Shown piece after piece: positions 43,769 through 52,785 of a stretch of 64,000 bases of DNA. The notes beneath the pieces were generated by a model, which saw only the letters and a list, made by a program, of their open reading frames with translations, made no database searches and was not told the origin of the DNA. How positions within the stretch are numbered: the first letter of the stretch is position 1; each line of letters begins with the position of its first letter. Position numbers and translations under genes: made by a program. The stretch comes from Terrimonas ferruginea DSM 30193. GTDB lineage: Bacteria > Bacteroidota > Bacteroidia > Chitinophagales > Chitinophagaceae. The stretch lies in the NCBI RefSeq assembly GCF_000425585.1, contig NZ_AUDS01000010.1, positions 1 to 64,000 on the forward strand, read 5' to 3'.

Positions 43769-46045
43769 ATGCGGAAGTTATTATTGATCGCACTGACAGC
43801 CATCTCCACACAAGCCATCGCGCAAGTAACGAACGACGGCAAGATGAAAATCTTTGTGGATGCGCTGATGAAAAAAATGACACTCGACGAAAAGATCGGG
43901 CAATTGAACCTGCCGGGTGCCGGAGACATTACAACCGGGCAGGCATCCAACTCCAACATTGCGGGCCAGATCCGCGAAGGCAAAGTAGGCGGTCTTTTCA
44001 ATATCAAGTCCGTGGAAAAAATCCGCGACGTACAACGCGTGGCGGTAGAACAGAGCAGGCTGAAGATCCCGCTGATCTTCGGCATGGATGTGATCCACGG
44101 ATACCAGACGGTGTTCCCGATCCCGCTCGGACTTTCCTGTACCTGGGACATGCAGGCGATCGAACGCAGTGCCCGCATTGCCGCTATAGAAGCGAGTGCC
44201 GACGGCATCAACTGGACGTTCTCGCCGATGGTAGACATCTCCCGCGATCCGCGCTGGGGGCGCGTTTCAGAAGGAAATGGCGAAGATCCGTTTCTGGCAT
44301 CCGCCATCGCCAAAGCCATGGTGCAGGGTTACCAGGGAAAAGATCTCGGAGCGGCTAACACCATCATGTCCTGCGTAAAACATTACGCCTTGTATGGTGC
44401 CGCCGAAGCCGGACGCGATTACAATACCACGGACATGAGCCGCATGCGCATGTACAACGATTACTTTCCGCCCTATAAAGCCGCCGTTGATGCCGGCGTG
44501 GGCAGTGTGATGGCTTCTTTCAACGAAGTGGACGGCATTCCCGCTACTGCCAACAAATGGCTGATGACCGACGTATTGCGCAAGCAATGGGGATTCAAAG
44601 GATTTGTGGTAACAGACTATACAGGCATCAACGAAATGGTAGATCACGGTCTCGGTAATTTGCAAACCGTTTCCTCGCTTGCCTTAAAAGCCGGTATCGA
44701 TATGGACATGGTAGGGGAAGGGTTCCTGACCACATTGAAAAAATCATTGCAGGAAGGAAAGGTGACATTGGCACAGATCGATGCTGCCTGCCGCCGTATT
44801 CTCGAAGCGAAATACAAACTCGGCCTCTTTGCCGATCCTTATCGCTATTGCAACGAACAACGTTCAAAGACAGAAATATTCACCACCGCACCTCGTAACG
44901 AGGCGCGTAAGATCGCCGCCGAAAGTTTTGTGTTGCTGAAAAACCAGGCCAATACCTTACCGATCCGCAAGTCGGGTACCATTGCGTTGATCGGGCCACT
45001 TGCCGATGCTAAGGAAAACATGCCCGGTACCTGGAGTGTGGCGGCGGATTTTTCCAAAGCCATTCCTGTGTTGCAGGGATTGAAAGAAGTGGCGGGAGAC
45101 AAAGCAAAAATTCTTTATGCCAAAGGTTCCAACCTGGTTGCTGATAGTACGTATGAAAAAAATGCAACGATGTTTGGCAAAACATTGCACCGCGATCAGC
45201 GATCCAATGAAGAAATGCTTCGCGAGGCGCTGGCCGTTGCCAATCAATCCGATGTGATCGTAGCGGCCCTGGGCGAATCTTCCGAGATGAGTGGGGAAAG
45301 CTCGAGCCGTACCGAACTCGGCATTCCCGATGTGCAGCAACAACTGCTGAAAGAATTATTGAAAACAGGCAAACCTGTCGTACTCGTGTTGTTCACGGGT
45401 CGTCCGTTGACATTGGAATGGGAAGAAAAAAATGTACCGGCCATCCTCAACGTATGGTTTGGCGGATCGGAAGCCGGTTATGCCGTTGCCGATGTATTAT
45501 TTGGCGACGTCAATCCTTCGGGCAAACTGACCGCAACATTTCCCCGCAACGTAGGCCAGGTGCCGATCTATTATGCGCACAAGAATACCGGCCGCCCGCT
45601 GGCCGAAGGAAAATGGTTTGAAAAATTCCGCTCCAACTATCTCGATGTGCCTAACGATCCGCTGTATCCGTTTGGTTTTGGCCTGAGTTATTCGCAGTTT
45701 ACTTACAGTGATATCAAACTGAGCGCTGCCTCTTTCAGACCCGGACAATCTATCACGGCGAGTGTAACGCTTACCAACAACAGCAAGGTTGCCGGCAAAG
45801 AAGTGGTTCAGTTGTATATCCGCGATCTCGTTGGTAGTGTAACGCGTCCGGTAAAAGAGTTGAAAGGATTTGAAAAAGTCGAGCTCAAAGCCGGGGAGAG
45901 CCGCACGGTATCCTTTACGATCAATGCGGAAACCCTGAAGTTTTATAACTACGACCTGAAGTACGTAGCCGAACCCGGCGATTTCAACGTTTTCATCGGT
46001 GGCAACAGCCGCGATGTAAAAGAAGCATCCTTTAAACTGCAGTAA
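43769..46045 (+). CDS. GH3 beta-glucosidase, copy 1 (BglX-like)
   Basis: A 758-residue periplasmic enzyme (signal peptide ending TQAIAQ). The N-terminal TIM-barrel domain has FGMDVIHGYQTVFPIPL, FSPMVDISRDPRWGRVSEG, SCVKHYALYGAAEAGRDYN and the nucleophile Asp in GFVVTDYTGINE. The second domain has the acid/base Glu region GESSEMSGESSSRTELGIPD. An FN3-like C-terminal domain (about 665-755) ends in EPGDFNVFIGG. It should release glucose from oligosaccharides made by the GH144 enzymes; GH3 enzymes partner GH144 in known beta-1,2-glucan loci. Its stop shares a base with the next start. Confidence 0.94.
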   Translation: MRKLLLIALTAISTQAIAQVTNDGKMKIFVDALMKKMTLDEKIGQLNLPGAGDITTGQASNSNIAGQIREGKVGGLFNIKSVEKIRDVQRVAVEQSRLKIPLIFGMDVIHGYQTVFPIPLGLSCTWDMQAIERSARIAAIEASADGINWTFSPMVDISRDPRWGRVSEGNGEDPFLASAIAKAMVQGYQGKDLGAANTIMSCVKHYALYGAAEAGRDYNTTDMSRMRMYNDYFPPYKAAVDAGVGSVMASFNEVDGIPATANKWLMTDVLRKQWGFKGFVVTDYTGINEMVDHGLGNLQTVSSLALKAGIDMDMVGEGFLTTLKKSLQEGKVTLAQIDAACRRILEAKYKLGLFADPYRYCNEQRSKTEIFTTAPRNEARKIAAESFVLLKNQANTLPIRKSGTIALIGPLADAKENMPGTWSVAADFSKAIPVLQGLKEVAGDKAKILYAKGSNLVADSTYEKNATMFGKTLHRDQRSNEEMLREALAVANQSDVIVAALGESSEMSGESSSRTELGIPDVQQQLLKELLKTGKPVVLVLFTGRPLTLEWEEKNVPAILNVWFGGSEAGYAVADVLFGDVNPSGKLTATFPRNVGQVPIYYAHKNTGRPLAEGKWFEKFRSNYLDVPNDPLYPFGFGLSYSQFTYSDIKLSAASFRPGQSITASVTLTNNSKVAGKEVVQLYIRDLVGSVTRPVKELKGFEKVELKAGESRTVSFTINAETLKFYNYDLKYVAEPGDFNVFIGGNSRDVKEASFKLQ

Positions 46046-46830
46046 TGAAAAAACTACTCCTTCCGCTGTTATTGCTGATCAGTGTTGCGGCCACTGCGCA
46101 GCAGCGTGATCTCTCGGCTTATCAGCGATACCAATTCATACAAAACGGCGACACCTTGCCGTACCGGTTATTGTTGCCGGAAAATTATGATCCCAAACGA
46201 GCGTATCCGCTGGTGTTGTTTCTTCACGGGCGTGGCGAGAGTGGCAGGGATAATGAAAAGCAATTGGTGCATGGCGCCTCATTGTTTCTGCGCGACAGCA
46301 TCCGCAAACGTTATCCGGCTATTGTCGTTTTCCCGCAATGCGCTGAAACCAGCTACTGGTCTAATGTACAGACGGTAGCCGACTCCACCGGGCAGCGTAA
46401 GTTTTATTTTGTTCCCGACGGCCCGCCCTCGCAGGCCATGCAGTTGCTTGTATCCCTGACTGGTCATTTGTTAAAGCAGTACAAGGTGAAAAGTGATCAG
46501 GTATATGTGATGGGGTTGAGTATGGGAGGCATGGGCACATTTGAACTGGTCCGCCGGTTGCCCAAAACTTTTGCTGCCGCCGCTCCGATCTGCGGTGGTG
46601 CCGATCCGTCTACGGCGTCTTTGCTGAAAAGTGTCAACTGGTGGGTGTTTCATGGGGCCAAGGACGATGTGGTGCTGCCGGAATATTCTGAAAAAATGGT
46701 GGAGGCTTTAAAGAAAACGGGCGCTAAAGTGCGCTTCACGTTGTATCCAGATGCTAATCACAACAGTTGGGATCCGGCCTTTGCGGAGCCGGGTTTGCTG
46801 GCGTGGCTTTTTTCAGTGAGAAAGAAGTAG
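46045..46830 (+). CDS. Alpha/beta-hydrolase esterase (prolyl-oligopeptidase / PHB-depolymerase type)
   Basis: A 261-residue secreted hydrolase (signal peptide ending VAATAQQ). The oxyanion segment is YPLVLFLHGRGESGRDN. The nucleophile elbow is VYVMGLSMGGMGTFE. A likely acid Asp is in HGAKDDVVLPEYS and the His in YPDANHNSWDPAF. The fold is shared by feruloyl and acetyl esterases found in glycan loci. Its ATG overlaps the GH3 stop (TAATG), so it is translationally coupled to the glucosidase. The natural ester is unknown. Confidence 0.87.
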   Translation: MKKLLLPLLLLISVAATAQQRDLSAYQRYQFIQNGDTLPYRLLLPENYDPKRAYPLVLFLHGRGESGRDNEKQLVHGASLFLRDSIRKRYPAIVVFPQCAETSYWSNVQTVADSTGQRKFYFVPDGPPSQAMQLLVSLTGHLLKQYKVKSDQVYVMGLSMGGMGTFELVRRLPKTFAAAAPICGGADPSTASLLKSVNWWVFHGAKDDVVLPEYSEKMVEALKKTGAKVRFTLYPDANHNSWDPAFAEPGLLAWLFSVRKK

Positions 46831-46952
46831 TGAGTTATAAGTAGTAAGTATTAAGTAATAAGTTATAGGGTTTAGATAAAATCCGGAGGGGGAACCAGGA
46901 AGACAATTGCTGCTTACTTATAACTTACTACTTATTACTTATTACCTAATAC
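46827..46952. repeat. Inverted pair of GTANTAA 7-bp arrays
   Basis: Left arm 46827-46868: gtagtga, gttataa, gtagtaa, gtattaa, gtaataa, gttatag, six units in phase, the first covering the esterase stop codon. Right arm 46913-46952 has gttataa, gtagtaa, gtaataa, gtaataa, gtattag on the opposite strand. The spacer is about 45 bases. Confidence 0.88.
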
Positions 46953-47133
46953 GGCTGTTTTTACTTTTTACTTTTGAATTTTTACTTTAATTTCATCACT
47001 CACTGCTTTTCGTCGGGGAAATAACCCACTCCCCACTTGCTTAATCAGTTTAACAATTTGTCTGTTACAAGGACGCAATGCCGGTGCATTGTGCCTGGAC
47101 TGTTATGCATTTTAAAAAATAAAAAGACAAACA
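46831..47133. other. Intergenic gap between esterase and GH30 genes
   Basis: About 300 bases with no gene. It contains the GTANTAA inverted repeat, then an A/T-rich stretch (46955-47000) and unassigned sequence up to the GH30 start. A promoter for the GH30-GH3 pair is expected here, but I found no exact TAnnTTTG match. Confidence 0.6.
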
Positions 47134-48603
47134 ATGACGAAAGCTGCCCTCATGATCGGTAGTGTTTTATTCCTGGCCTGCAACGCACCGCAAAAGCAGG
47201 AGAAGGCCGGACCTCAAACAGCCCCGGCCCCGTCTGTCGATGGCAAAAAAGTAATCGTGTATACCACGGCCGACAGTACCGACTATCGCCTCACCATTAC
47301 CGACACGGTTGTGTTCAAAGAAATGAAACAACCGGTGGAAACACAGATCTGCGTATTCGTGGATCCAACCAGGCAATTCCAGCAATTCGAAGGCATCGGT
47401 GCTGCACTCACCGATGCTGCGGCGGAAACATTCGCCAAGCTGCCACCTGCCAAACAACAGGAATTCCTCAAAGCACATTTCGACAAACAACAAGGCATCG
47501 GTTATACCGTGGCGCGTACCAATATCAATAGCTGCGATTTCAGCAGCGATATGTATACCTATGTAGCCGACAACGACAAAGAATTGAAAACATTCGATGT
47601 GGCCCACGACAGACGGTTTAAAATTCCATTCATCAAACAGGCAATGGCTGCTGCCGGTGGCAGCCTGAAATTTTTCGCCAGTCCCTGGAGCCCGCCGGCC
47701 TGGATGAAAGACAACAACAACATGCTCAAAGGCGGCAAACTCAAACCCGAGTTTTACGAAAGCTGGGCTTCTTATTATACCCACTTTATCAAAGCCTACG
47801 AGAAAGAGGGAATTCCCGTCTGGGGCATCACGATACAAAACGAACCGATGGCCACACAGACCTGGGAAAGCTGTATCTATACGGCCGAAGAAGAAAGGGA
47901 TTTTCTGAAAAACCACCTAGGCCCAACGATGCACAAAGCCGGTTATGCCGATAAAAAAATCATCGTGTGGGATCATAACCGCGATCTGATTTATCAGCGC
48001 GCACAAACCTATCTCAGCGATCCCGAAGCGGCGAAATACATCTGGGGCATCGGGTATCATTGGTACGAAGACTGGAGCGGGGGACAACCCATGTTCGACA
48101 ACCTGCGCCGCGTTTATGAAGCGTTTCCCGACAAACACCTGTTCTTTACGGAAGGCTGCGCGGAAAGTTTTAATCCCACCCGCTACAAGGCTTGGGTGCT
48201 GGGCGAAGAATATGGCCGCAGCATGATCAACGATTTTAATAACGGCATGACAGGTTTCACCGACTGGAATATTCTATTGGATGAAACCGGCGGTCCCAAT
48301 CACGTGGGTAATTTTTGTTTTGCACCCGTGCATGCCGATACGCGCACAGGCGAACTCATTTATACCAATGCTTACTATTATATCGGACATTTTTCCAAAT
48401 TTATTAAGCCCGGCGCGCGTAGAGTGATTGCGGCCCCTTCCAGAAGTCAATTGTTGTCCACGGCATTTGTAAACGAAGATGGAAAGACCGTGGTAGTAGT
48501 AATGAACCAAAGCGACAAAAGCACGCCTTATTACCTTTGGATAAATGGCCGGGCCGCCGAAGTAACTGCATTACCACACTCCATTGCAACGCTTGTTTTT
48601 TAA
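47134..48603 (+). CDS. GH30 family glucanase/glucosidase lipoprotein
   Basis: A 489-residue lipoprotein (LFLACNAPQ lipobox). The (beta/alpha)8 barrel has FQQFEGIGAALTDAAAETF, the FASPWSPPAWMKDNNNM block, the acid/base Glu in GITIQNEPMATQTWESC and the nucleophile Glu in LFFTEGCAES; a beta-sandwich closes the C-terminus. Related GH30 enzymes in Bacteroidota loci are often beta-1,6-glucanases; glucosylceramidase-like beta-glucosidases are the other option. It pairs with the following GH3, 9 bases away, as in known beta-1,6-glucan loci. Confidence 0.9.
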   Translation: MTKAALMIGSVLFLACNAPQKQEKAGPQTAPAPSVDGKKVIVYTTADSTDYRLTITDTVVFKEMKQPVETQICVFVDPTRQFQQFEGIGAALTDAAAETFAKLPPAKQQEFLKAHFDKQQGIGYTVARTNINSCDFSSDMYTYVADNDKELKTFDVAHDRRFKIPFIKQAMAAAGGSLKFFASPWSPPAWMKDNNNMLKGGKLKPEFYESWASYYTHFIKAYEKEGIPVWGITIQNEPMATQTWESCIYTAEEERDFLKNHLGPTMHKAGYADKKIIVWDHNRDLIYQRAQTYLSDPEAAKYIWGIGYHWYEDWSGGQPMFDNLRRVYEAFPDKHLFFTEGCAESFNPTRYKAWVLGEEYGRSMINDFNNGMTGFTDWNILLDETGGPNHVGNFCFAPVHADTRTGELIYTNAYYYIGHFSKFIKPGARRVIAAPSRSQLLSTAFVNEDGKTVVVVMNQSDKSTPYYLWINGRAAEVTALPHSIATLVF

Positions 48604-48612
48604 TTAATAAAA

Positions 48613-50832
48613 ATGATTAACAGAATTATCATAGCAATATTGCTGTTGGTGACAACAACGGCAGCTGCACAAACGAAAATTGACCGGCGCGTTGATTCCG
48701 TTCTCCGGTTGATGACGCTTGAGGAAAAAGTAGGGCAACTCAATCAATATACCGCCGATGGCCTGGCTACCGGACCTGTATCCGGCGACGACCGCAAAGA
48801 CGAACAACTGCGTCAGGGAAAAGTGGGGTCCATGCTGAACGTGAAAGGCGTAAAAGATACACGCGCCGTTCAGACGATCGCGCTACAATCGCGCCTGCGC
48901 ATACCACTGCTGTTCGGGCAGGACGTGATACACGGTTATAAAACAACCTTCCCCATTCCGTTAGCCGAAGCGGCAAGCTGGGATTTGGCCGCTATCGAAA
49001 AAGCTGCACGCGTAGCCGCAGTGGAAGCAGCGGCAAGCGGCATCCACTGGACCTTTGCGCCCATGGTCGATATCGGCCGCGATCCACGTTGGGGCCGCGT
49101 GATGGAAGGTGCAGGAGAAGATACCTATCTCGGTTCACTGATCGCTGCCGCACGTGTAAAAGGTTTTCAGGGAAAAAGATTGGGAGATATCGATGCCGTG
49201 ATGGCTTGTGTAAAGCACTTTGCCGCCTATGGTGCCGCCATTGGTGGCCGCGATTATAACAGCGTAGACATGAGCGACAGGATGTTGTGGGAAACCTATC
49301 TTCCTCCTTTTAAAGCCGCACTGGACGCGGGTGCCGCCACATTCATGAATTCCTTCAATGACCTGAATGGCATTCCCGCCACCGCCAACCGTTACCTGCA
49401 GCGTGATATTTTAAAAGGAAAATGGAAATTCTCCGGTTTCGTCGTCAGCGACTGGGGATCGATCGGTGAAATGATCGCACACGGCTATTCAGCTGATGGT
49501 GCTGCCGCAGCAAAATCGGCCATACTCGCAGGAAGCGATATGGACATGGAAAGCCGCGCGTACAGGGATCACCTGGTGACACTGGTTAAAAAAGGCGAAG
49601 TGCCTCTTTCAATAGTTGATGACGCGGTACGCCGGATACTCCGCAAGAAATTTGAAATGGGTCTGTTTGACGATCCATTCAAATTCTGTAACGAAGAACG
49701 CGAGCAGCAGGCATTGAACAACGCATCACATAAAGCGGCGGCGCGTGACATGGCGAAAAAAAGTATCGTATTGCTGAAAAATGAAAACTCGTTGCTGCCC
49801 TTATCGGATACGTTAAAAAGAATTGCCTTCATCGGGCCGCTGGTGAAGGAAGTCAAGCAGAATCTCGGCTTCTGGAGCATCGAGATGCCTGACGATTCAA
49901 GTTATATCGTTTCGCAGTGGCAGGGCCTGCGTGAACGACTGCCGGCCAATACGCAACTGACTTATGCAAAAGGTTGTGGCATTGCCGATACCTCACGCGG
50001 CGGATTTGAAGAGGCCCTGCGTGTGGCAAAAGCTTCGCAGCTTGTGATCATGAGCGTGGGTGAAAGCCGCGACATGAGTGGTGAAGCACATAGCCGCGCC
50101 AGCCTGCAACTGCCCGGCGTGCAGGAAGAGCTGATCAAAGCTATCCATGCTACCGGCGTACCGGTTGTCGTGGTCATCAACGCCGGCCGTCCCTTGATCT
50201 TTAACTGGACGGCGGACAACATGCCCGCCATTGTATACTCCTGGTGGCTCGGCAGCGAAGCCGGTAATGCGTTGGCGGATGTACTGACAGGCGATTATAA
50301 TCCATCGGCAAAATTACCCATGACTTTCCCGCGCGCAGAAGGACAGATTCCTATTTACTACAATCATTTCAACACGGGACGTCCGGCTGCCAGTGACAGC
50401 GATCGTAATTACAAATCGGCTTATACCGATTTGTCTTTGTCTCCACGTTACGCATTTGGTTATGGACTTAGTTATACGACGTTTCGTTACGACAACCTGC
50501 AACTGGATAAAAAGAAAATGAAAGCCGGTGAGCAGATCAGTCTGCAATTGAAGGTGACCAACACCGGTAAATATGCCGGCGAAGAAGTGGTGCAACTCTA
50601 TCTCCGCGACCGTTTCGGGTCGGTGGTGCGGCCGGTAAAGGAATTAAAAGATTTCAGAAAGATCAGTTTGCAGCCCGGCGAAACCAAGACTGTACAGTTC
50701 ATCATCAATAAAGAAAAATTATCCTTCTACAACGACAAGCTTCAATGGATCGCGGAGCCAGGTGTGTTTGATGTGATGGTCGGTTCGGCTTCGGATGATA
50801 TAAGGGTAAAGGAGGTGATTGAGTTGATGTGA
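48613..50832 (+). CDS. GH3 beta-glucosidase, copy 2
   Basis: A 739-residue periplasmic enzyme (signal peptide ending TTAAAQ). The nucleophile Asp is in GFVVSDWGSIGEM, the acid/base Glu region is GESRDMSGEAHSRASLQLPG, and the FN3-like tail ends WIAEPGVFDVMVGS. It differs enough from the other GH3 (VVSDWG against VVTDYT, and different loop lengths) to suggest another linkage or chain-length preference. Last gene of the locus. It is followed by repeats, a perfect palindrome and a terminator. Confidence 0.94.
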   Translation: MINRIIIAILLLVTTTAAAQTKIDRRVDSVLRLMTLEEKVGQLNQYTADGLATGPVSGDDRKDEQLRQGKVGSMLNVKGVKDTRAVQTIALQSRLRIPLLFGQDVIHGYKTTFPIPLAEAASWDLAAIEKAARVAAVEAAASGIHWTFAPMVDIGRDPRWGRVMEGAGEDTYLGSLIAAARVKGFQGKRLGDIDAVMACVKHFAAYGAAIGGRDYNSVDMSDRMLWETYLPPFKAALDAGAATFMNSFNDLNGIPATANRYLQRDILKGKWKFSGFVVSDWGSIGEMIAHGYSADGAAAAKSAILAGSDMDMESRAYRDHLVTLVKKGEVPLSIVDDAVRRILRKKFEMGLFDDPFKFCNEEREQQALNNASHKAAARDMAKKSIVLLKNENSLLPLSDTLKRIAFIGPLVKEVKQNLGFWSIEMPDDSSYIVSQWQGLRERLPANTQLTYAKGCGIADTSRGGFEEALRVAKASQLVIMSVGESRDMSGEAHSRASLQLPGVQEELIKAIHATGVPVVVVINAGRPLIFNWTADNMPAIVYSWWLGSEAGNALADVLTGDYNPSAKLPMTFPRAEGQIPIYYNHFNTGRPAASDSDRNYKSAYTDLSLSPRYAFGYGLSYTTFRYDNLQLDKKKMKAGEQISLQLKVTNTGKYAGEEVVQLYLRDRFGSVVRPVKELKDFRKISLQPGETKTVQFIINKEKLSFYNDKLQWIAEPGVFDVMVGSASDDIRVKEVIELM

Positions 50833-50837
50833 AAAAC

Positions 50838-51006
50838 GTGAATCGTCAATGGTCAATCGTCAATAAGACGGCGTCGCTTTTTCACGCAAAGCGGCGTAAG
50901 GGGCAAAGGCGCTAAGATTTCTGTATCCCATGGTTCGTGTATACACGAACCATGGATTTGTGATTAACAATTCAGTATTCACTCATTCACTGATTGACTT
51001 ATTGAC
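50838..51006. repeat. Inverted arrays of the GTSAATN family after the second GH3 gene
   Basis: Left arm 50838-50865: gtgaatc, gtcaatg, gtcaatc, gtcaata (7-bp steps). Right arm 50975-51006: gtattcac, tcattcac, tgattgac, ttattgac, the same core inverted but in 8-bp steps. Between the arms lie a gcaaagg-rich stretch (about 50884-50915) and a perfect palindrome at 50928. Confidence 0.75.
50928..50955. repeat. 28-bp perfect palindrome
   Basis: The half-site ccatggttcgtgta is followed directly by its exact reverse complement. It has no T run after it. It lies between the two inverted arrays. Confidence 0.85.
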
Positions 51007-51037
51007 AAGAAAGGCGGACCATTGGTCCGCCTTTCTT
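51007..51037. terminator. Bidirectional terminator between the GH3 gene and the convergent secreted-protein gene
   Basis: Near-perfect palindrome aagaaaggcggac / gtccgcctttctt with a short loop, flanked by A and T residues; usable on both strands. Confidence 0.8.
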
Positions 51038-51055
51038 TATAATTGAGGGAAAAAA

Positions 51056-51646
51056 TTACTTGATGTATTTTCCGAGAGACTTACCAGCCTTGGCGTAAGA
51101 CTCGGAGATGCGTTCGCCGGTATCCCAGTCATTGCCCATGAACGTGCGGCCGGGCGCATTGTCCAATGTGAGTTTGGCAATCACATTGCTTTTGTTTGCA
51201 GTTTCCACGATCAATACTTCTGCATCGATAGAGGCATTCTTACGGGTAACATACACGTTGAAGCCAGGCTCGGTGAAAGTGGTATGAAAGATCAATGTAT
51301 ACTTGGCTTTTTTGCTGTCGGTCATTTCCGCATGTTTGGTAAACAGCTCGATGAAATTAGGCTCGAAGCGGTTCTTGCGGTCGTCGATCCAGGCTTTTTC
51401 CCAACGGTCGCCACGGCCGGCTTCTTTAGCGTTGTACTCGGTTTTCTTTTTGTTGATGTAGTCAGCTTCTTTATCGAATTTTCCTACCGCCATGTTGTCA
51501 TAGGTGAACTCGATATTGATGCTTGTTTCGTTTTTCAATACGTCGAGACTTCCTTCTTTGAGTTTGATTTTTTGAGCCAGGGCAGTCAGCGAAAGGCAGG
51601 CAGTAGTCATTACCAGCAGGGTGGCTCTGAGAAATTTAGGTTTCAT
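51056..51646 (-). CDS. Secreted protein of unknown function (196 aa)
   Basis: A signal peptide (ending SLTALAQ) is followed by a soluble domain with FTYDNMAVGKFDKEADYINK, EKAWIDDRKNRFEPNFIELF and KKAKYTLIFHTTFTEPGFNV. It resembles small periplasmic proteins of Bacteroidota with no assigned role. Several lysine-rich stretches; no metal or catalytic motif seen. It is alone on its strand, 37 bases below the end of the flexirubin operon, and could be read through from it. Confidence 0.75.
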   Translation of the reverse strand: MKPKFLRATLLVMTTACLSLTALAQKIKLKEGSLDVLKNETSINIEFTYDNMAVGKFDKEADYINKKKTEYNAKEAGRGDRWEKAWIDDRKNRFEPNFIELFTKHAEMTDSKKAKYTLIFHTTFTEPGFNVYVTRKNASIDAEVLIVETANKSNVIAKLTLDNAPGRTFMGNDWDTGERISESYAKAGKSLGKYIK

Positions 51647-51683
51647 TTGTTAAGGTTGTTTTTGATTAGGGGAACTAAAATAA

Positions 51684-52709
51684 CTATTTTTTTGATAGTA
51701 AGATCAGGCTGTGTTGTTCGCCTTTGTAAGTATTATAAATCAATACCGGCCCCGCGGTATTTTCTTTACCTTTTTTATAGAAATGGTGAGGAAGAGCTTC
51801 TCCTTCAAACAGCCGGCAGGTAAGCCAGAGTGCGATGCCCGCGGCCGTGGGGTATTCGCCGCTCATATGTTTGAAGCGCCCAACGGCGCTTCCGGGAAGT
51901 AGTTTTTCGCAGGTTTCGTAGTAAGGGAGCAGGCGGTTGTCGCCATTCTCACCGGTGATGAGCAACGGAATATTTCCGTCGGTGTATTGTTGCAGGAATG
52001 CTTCGATATTCGTTCTGGCGTCGTCAGGATTCGTGCCATGCCAGGAACGGATGGCCCGCAAACGGGCAACGGCTTCTTCCGGCTGACCATTTACCACCAG
52101 CATCACGGCACCTTCCCCGGCAATACTACCCGGACTGTTTGCCTCGTATAGATCCTTGTTTTGTTGCGGATGTTTTTTGTACCAGCCGCCGAGCAAATCG
52201 ATGTTGTAATTGTAGTCGGCAATTTCATCCACAGCACCTACAAGGTAATTGCGATGTGGATGTTCCATTGACAGCATTGCCGCATCCAGCAAAGCCTGCT
52301 CGAATGAAAGCCCGCGATGCACATGCGTGATGTTGTAACACTGGTTGCGTGTCATTAGTCCCAACTGACCGGCAATAGCGTTGGGCGTGCTTTGGACAAA
52401 GTTACCCGGCGTAAGCATGCCTTCATCGTAGTCGATGATCTGGTTGAGAAAACGGATACAGTCTTCCATTCCACCATTGGCGGTACCGATGATGATGCCA
52501 TCGGGACGGAGATCTTTCAGCAGCGGCAATGCCGTACCTGTACCCATCCGCACGGCTTTACCCATTCTTCTCAACAATCCGGGAGGCACACCGTCGTATG
52601 ACGGTTCGATGGCTTTCAGTTGATTGCCATCGGCGGGCAATAATGTATCCAGCCCGCCGGGAAGAGCGGTCTGCTGCGGGAAAATACAATTATGGTAATG
52701 GATGTACAT
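51684..52709 (-). CDS. Beta-ketoacyl synthase-like protein without active-site Cys (chain-length-factor-like)
   Basis: A 341-residue thiolase-fold protein starting at MYIHYHNC (52709). It keeps KS landmarks (DGIIIGTANGGMEDCIRFLN, STPNAIAGQLGLMTRNQ, SPGSIAGEGAVMLVV), but the nucleophile elbow reads NITHVHRGLSFEQAL where active synthases have TACSSS, so a His stands at the Cys position. Last gene of the minus-strand flexirubin set, right after an intact KS. The pair resembles KS-CLF pairs in which the inactive partner shapes chain length. Confidence 0.78.
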   Translation of the reverse strand: MYIHYHNCIFPQQTALPGGLDTLLPADGNQLKAIEPSYDGVPPGLLRRMGKAVRMGTGTALPLLKDLRPDGIIIGTANGGMEDCIRFLNQIIDYDEGMLTPGNFVQSTPNAIAGQLGLMTRNQCYNITHVHRGLSFEQALLDAAMLSMEHPHRNYLVGAVDEIADYNYNIDLLGGWYKKHPQQNKDLYEANSPGSIAGEGAVMLVVNGQPEEAVARLRAIRSWHGTNPDDARTNIEAFLQQYTDGNIPLLITGENGDNRLLPYYETCEKLLPGSAVGRFKHMSGEYPTAAGIALWLTCRLFEGEALPHHFYKKGKENTAGPVLIYNTYKGEQHSLILLSKK

Positions 52710-52785
52710 GAATGAGGCTGACCGTACAAAAGTCACTAAATGTTTTTGTATGAAGTGTATTTCTACCGATTATTTAACAAAAGCA

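Noticed and set aside
47167-47916. Minus-strand ORF of 249 codons opposite the GH30 gene
   Set aside because: Antisense to the catalytic domain of a well-supported glycosidase.
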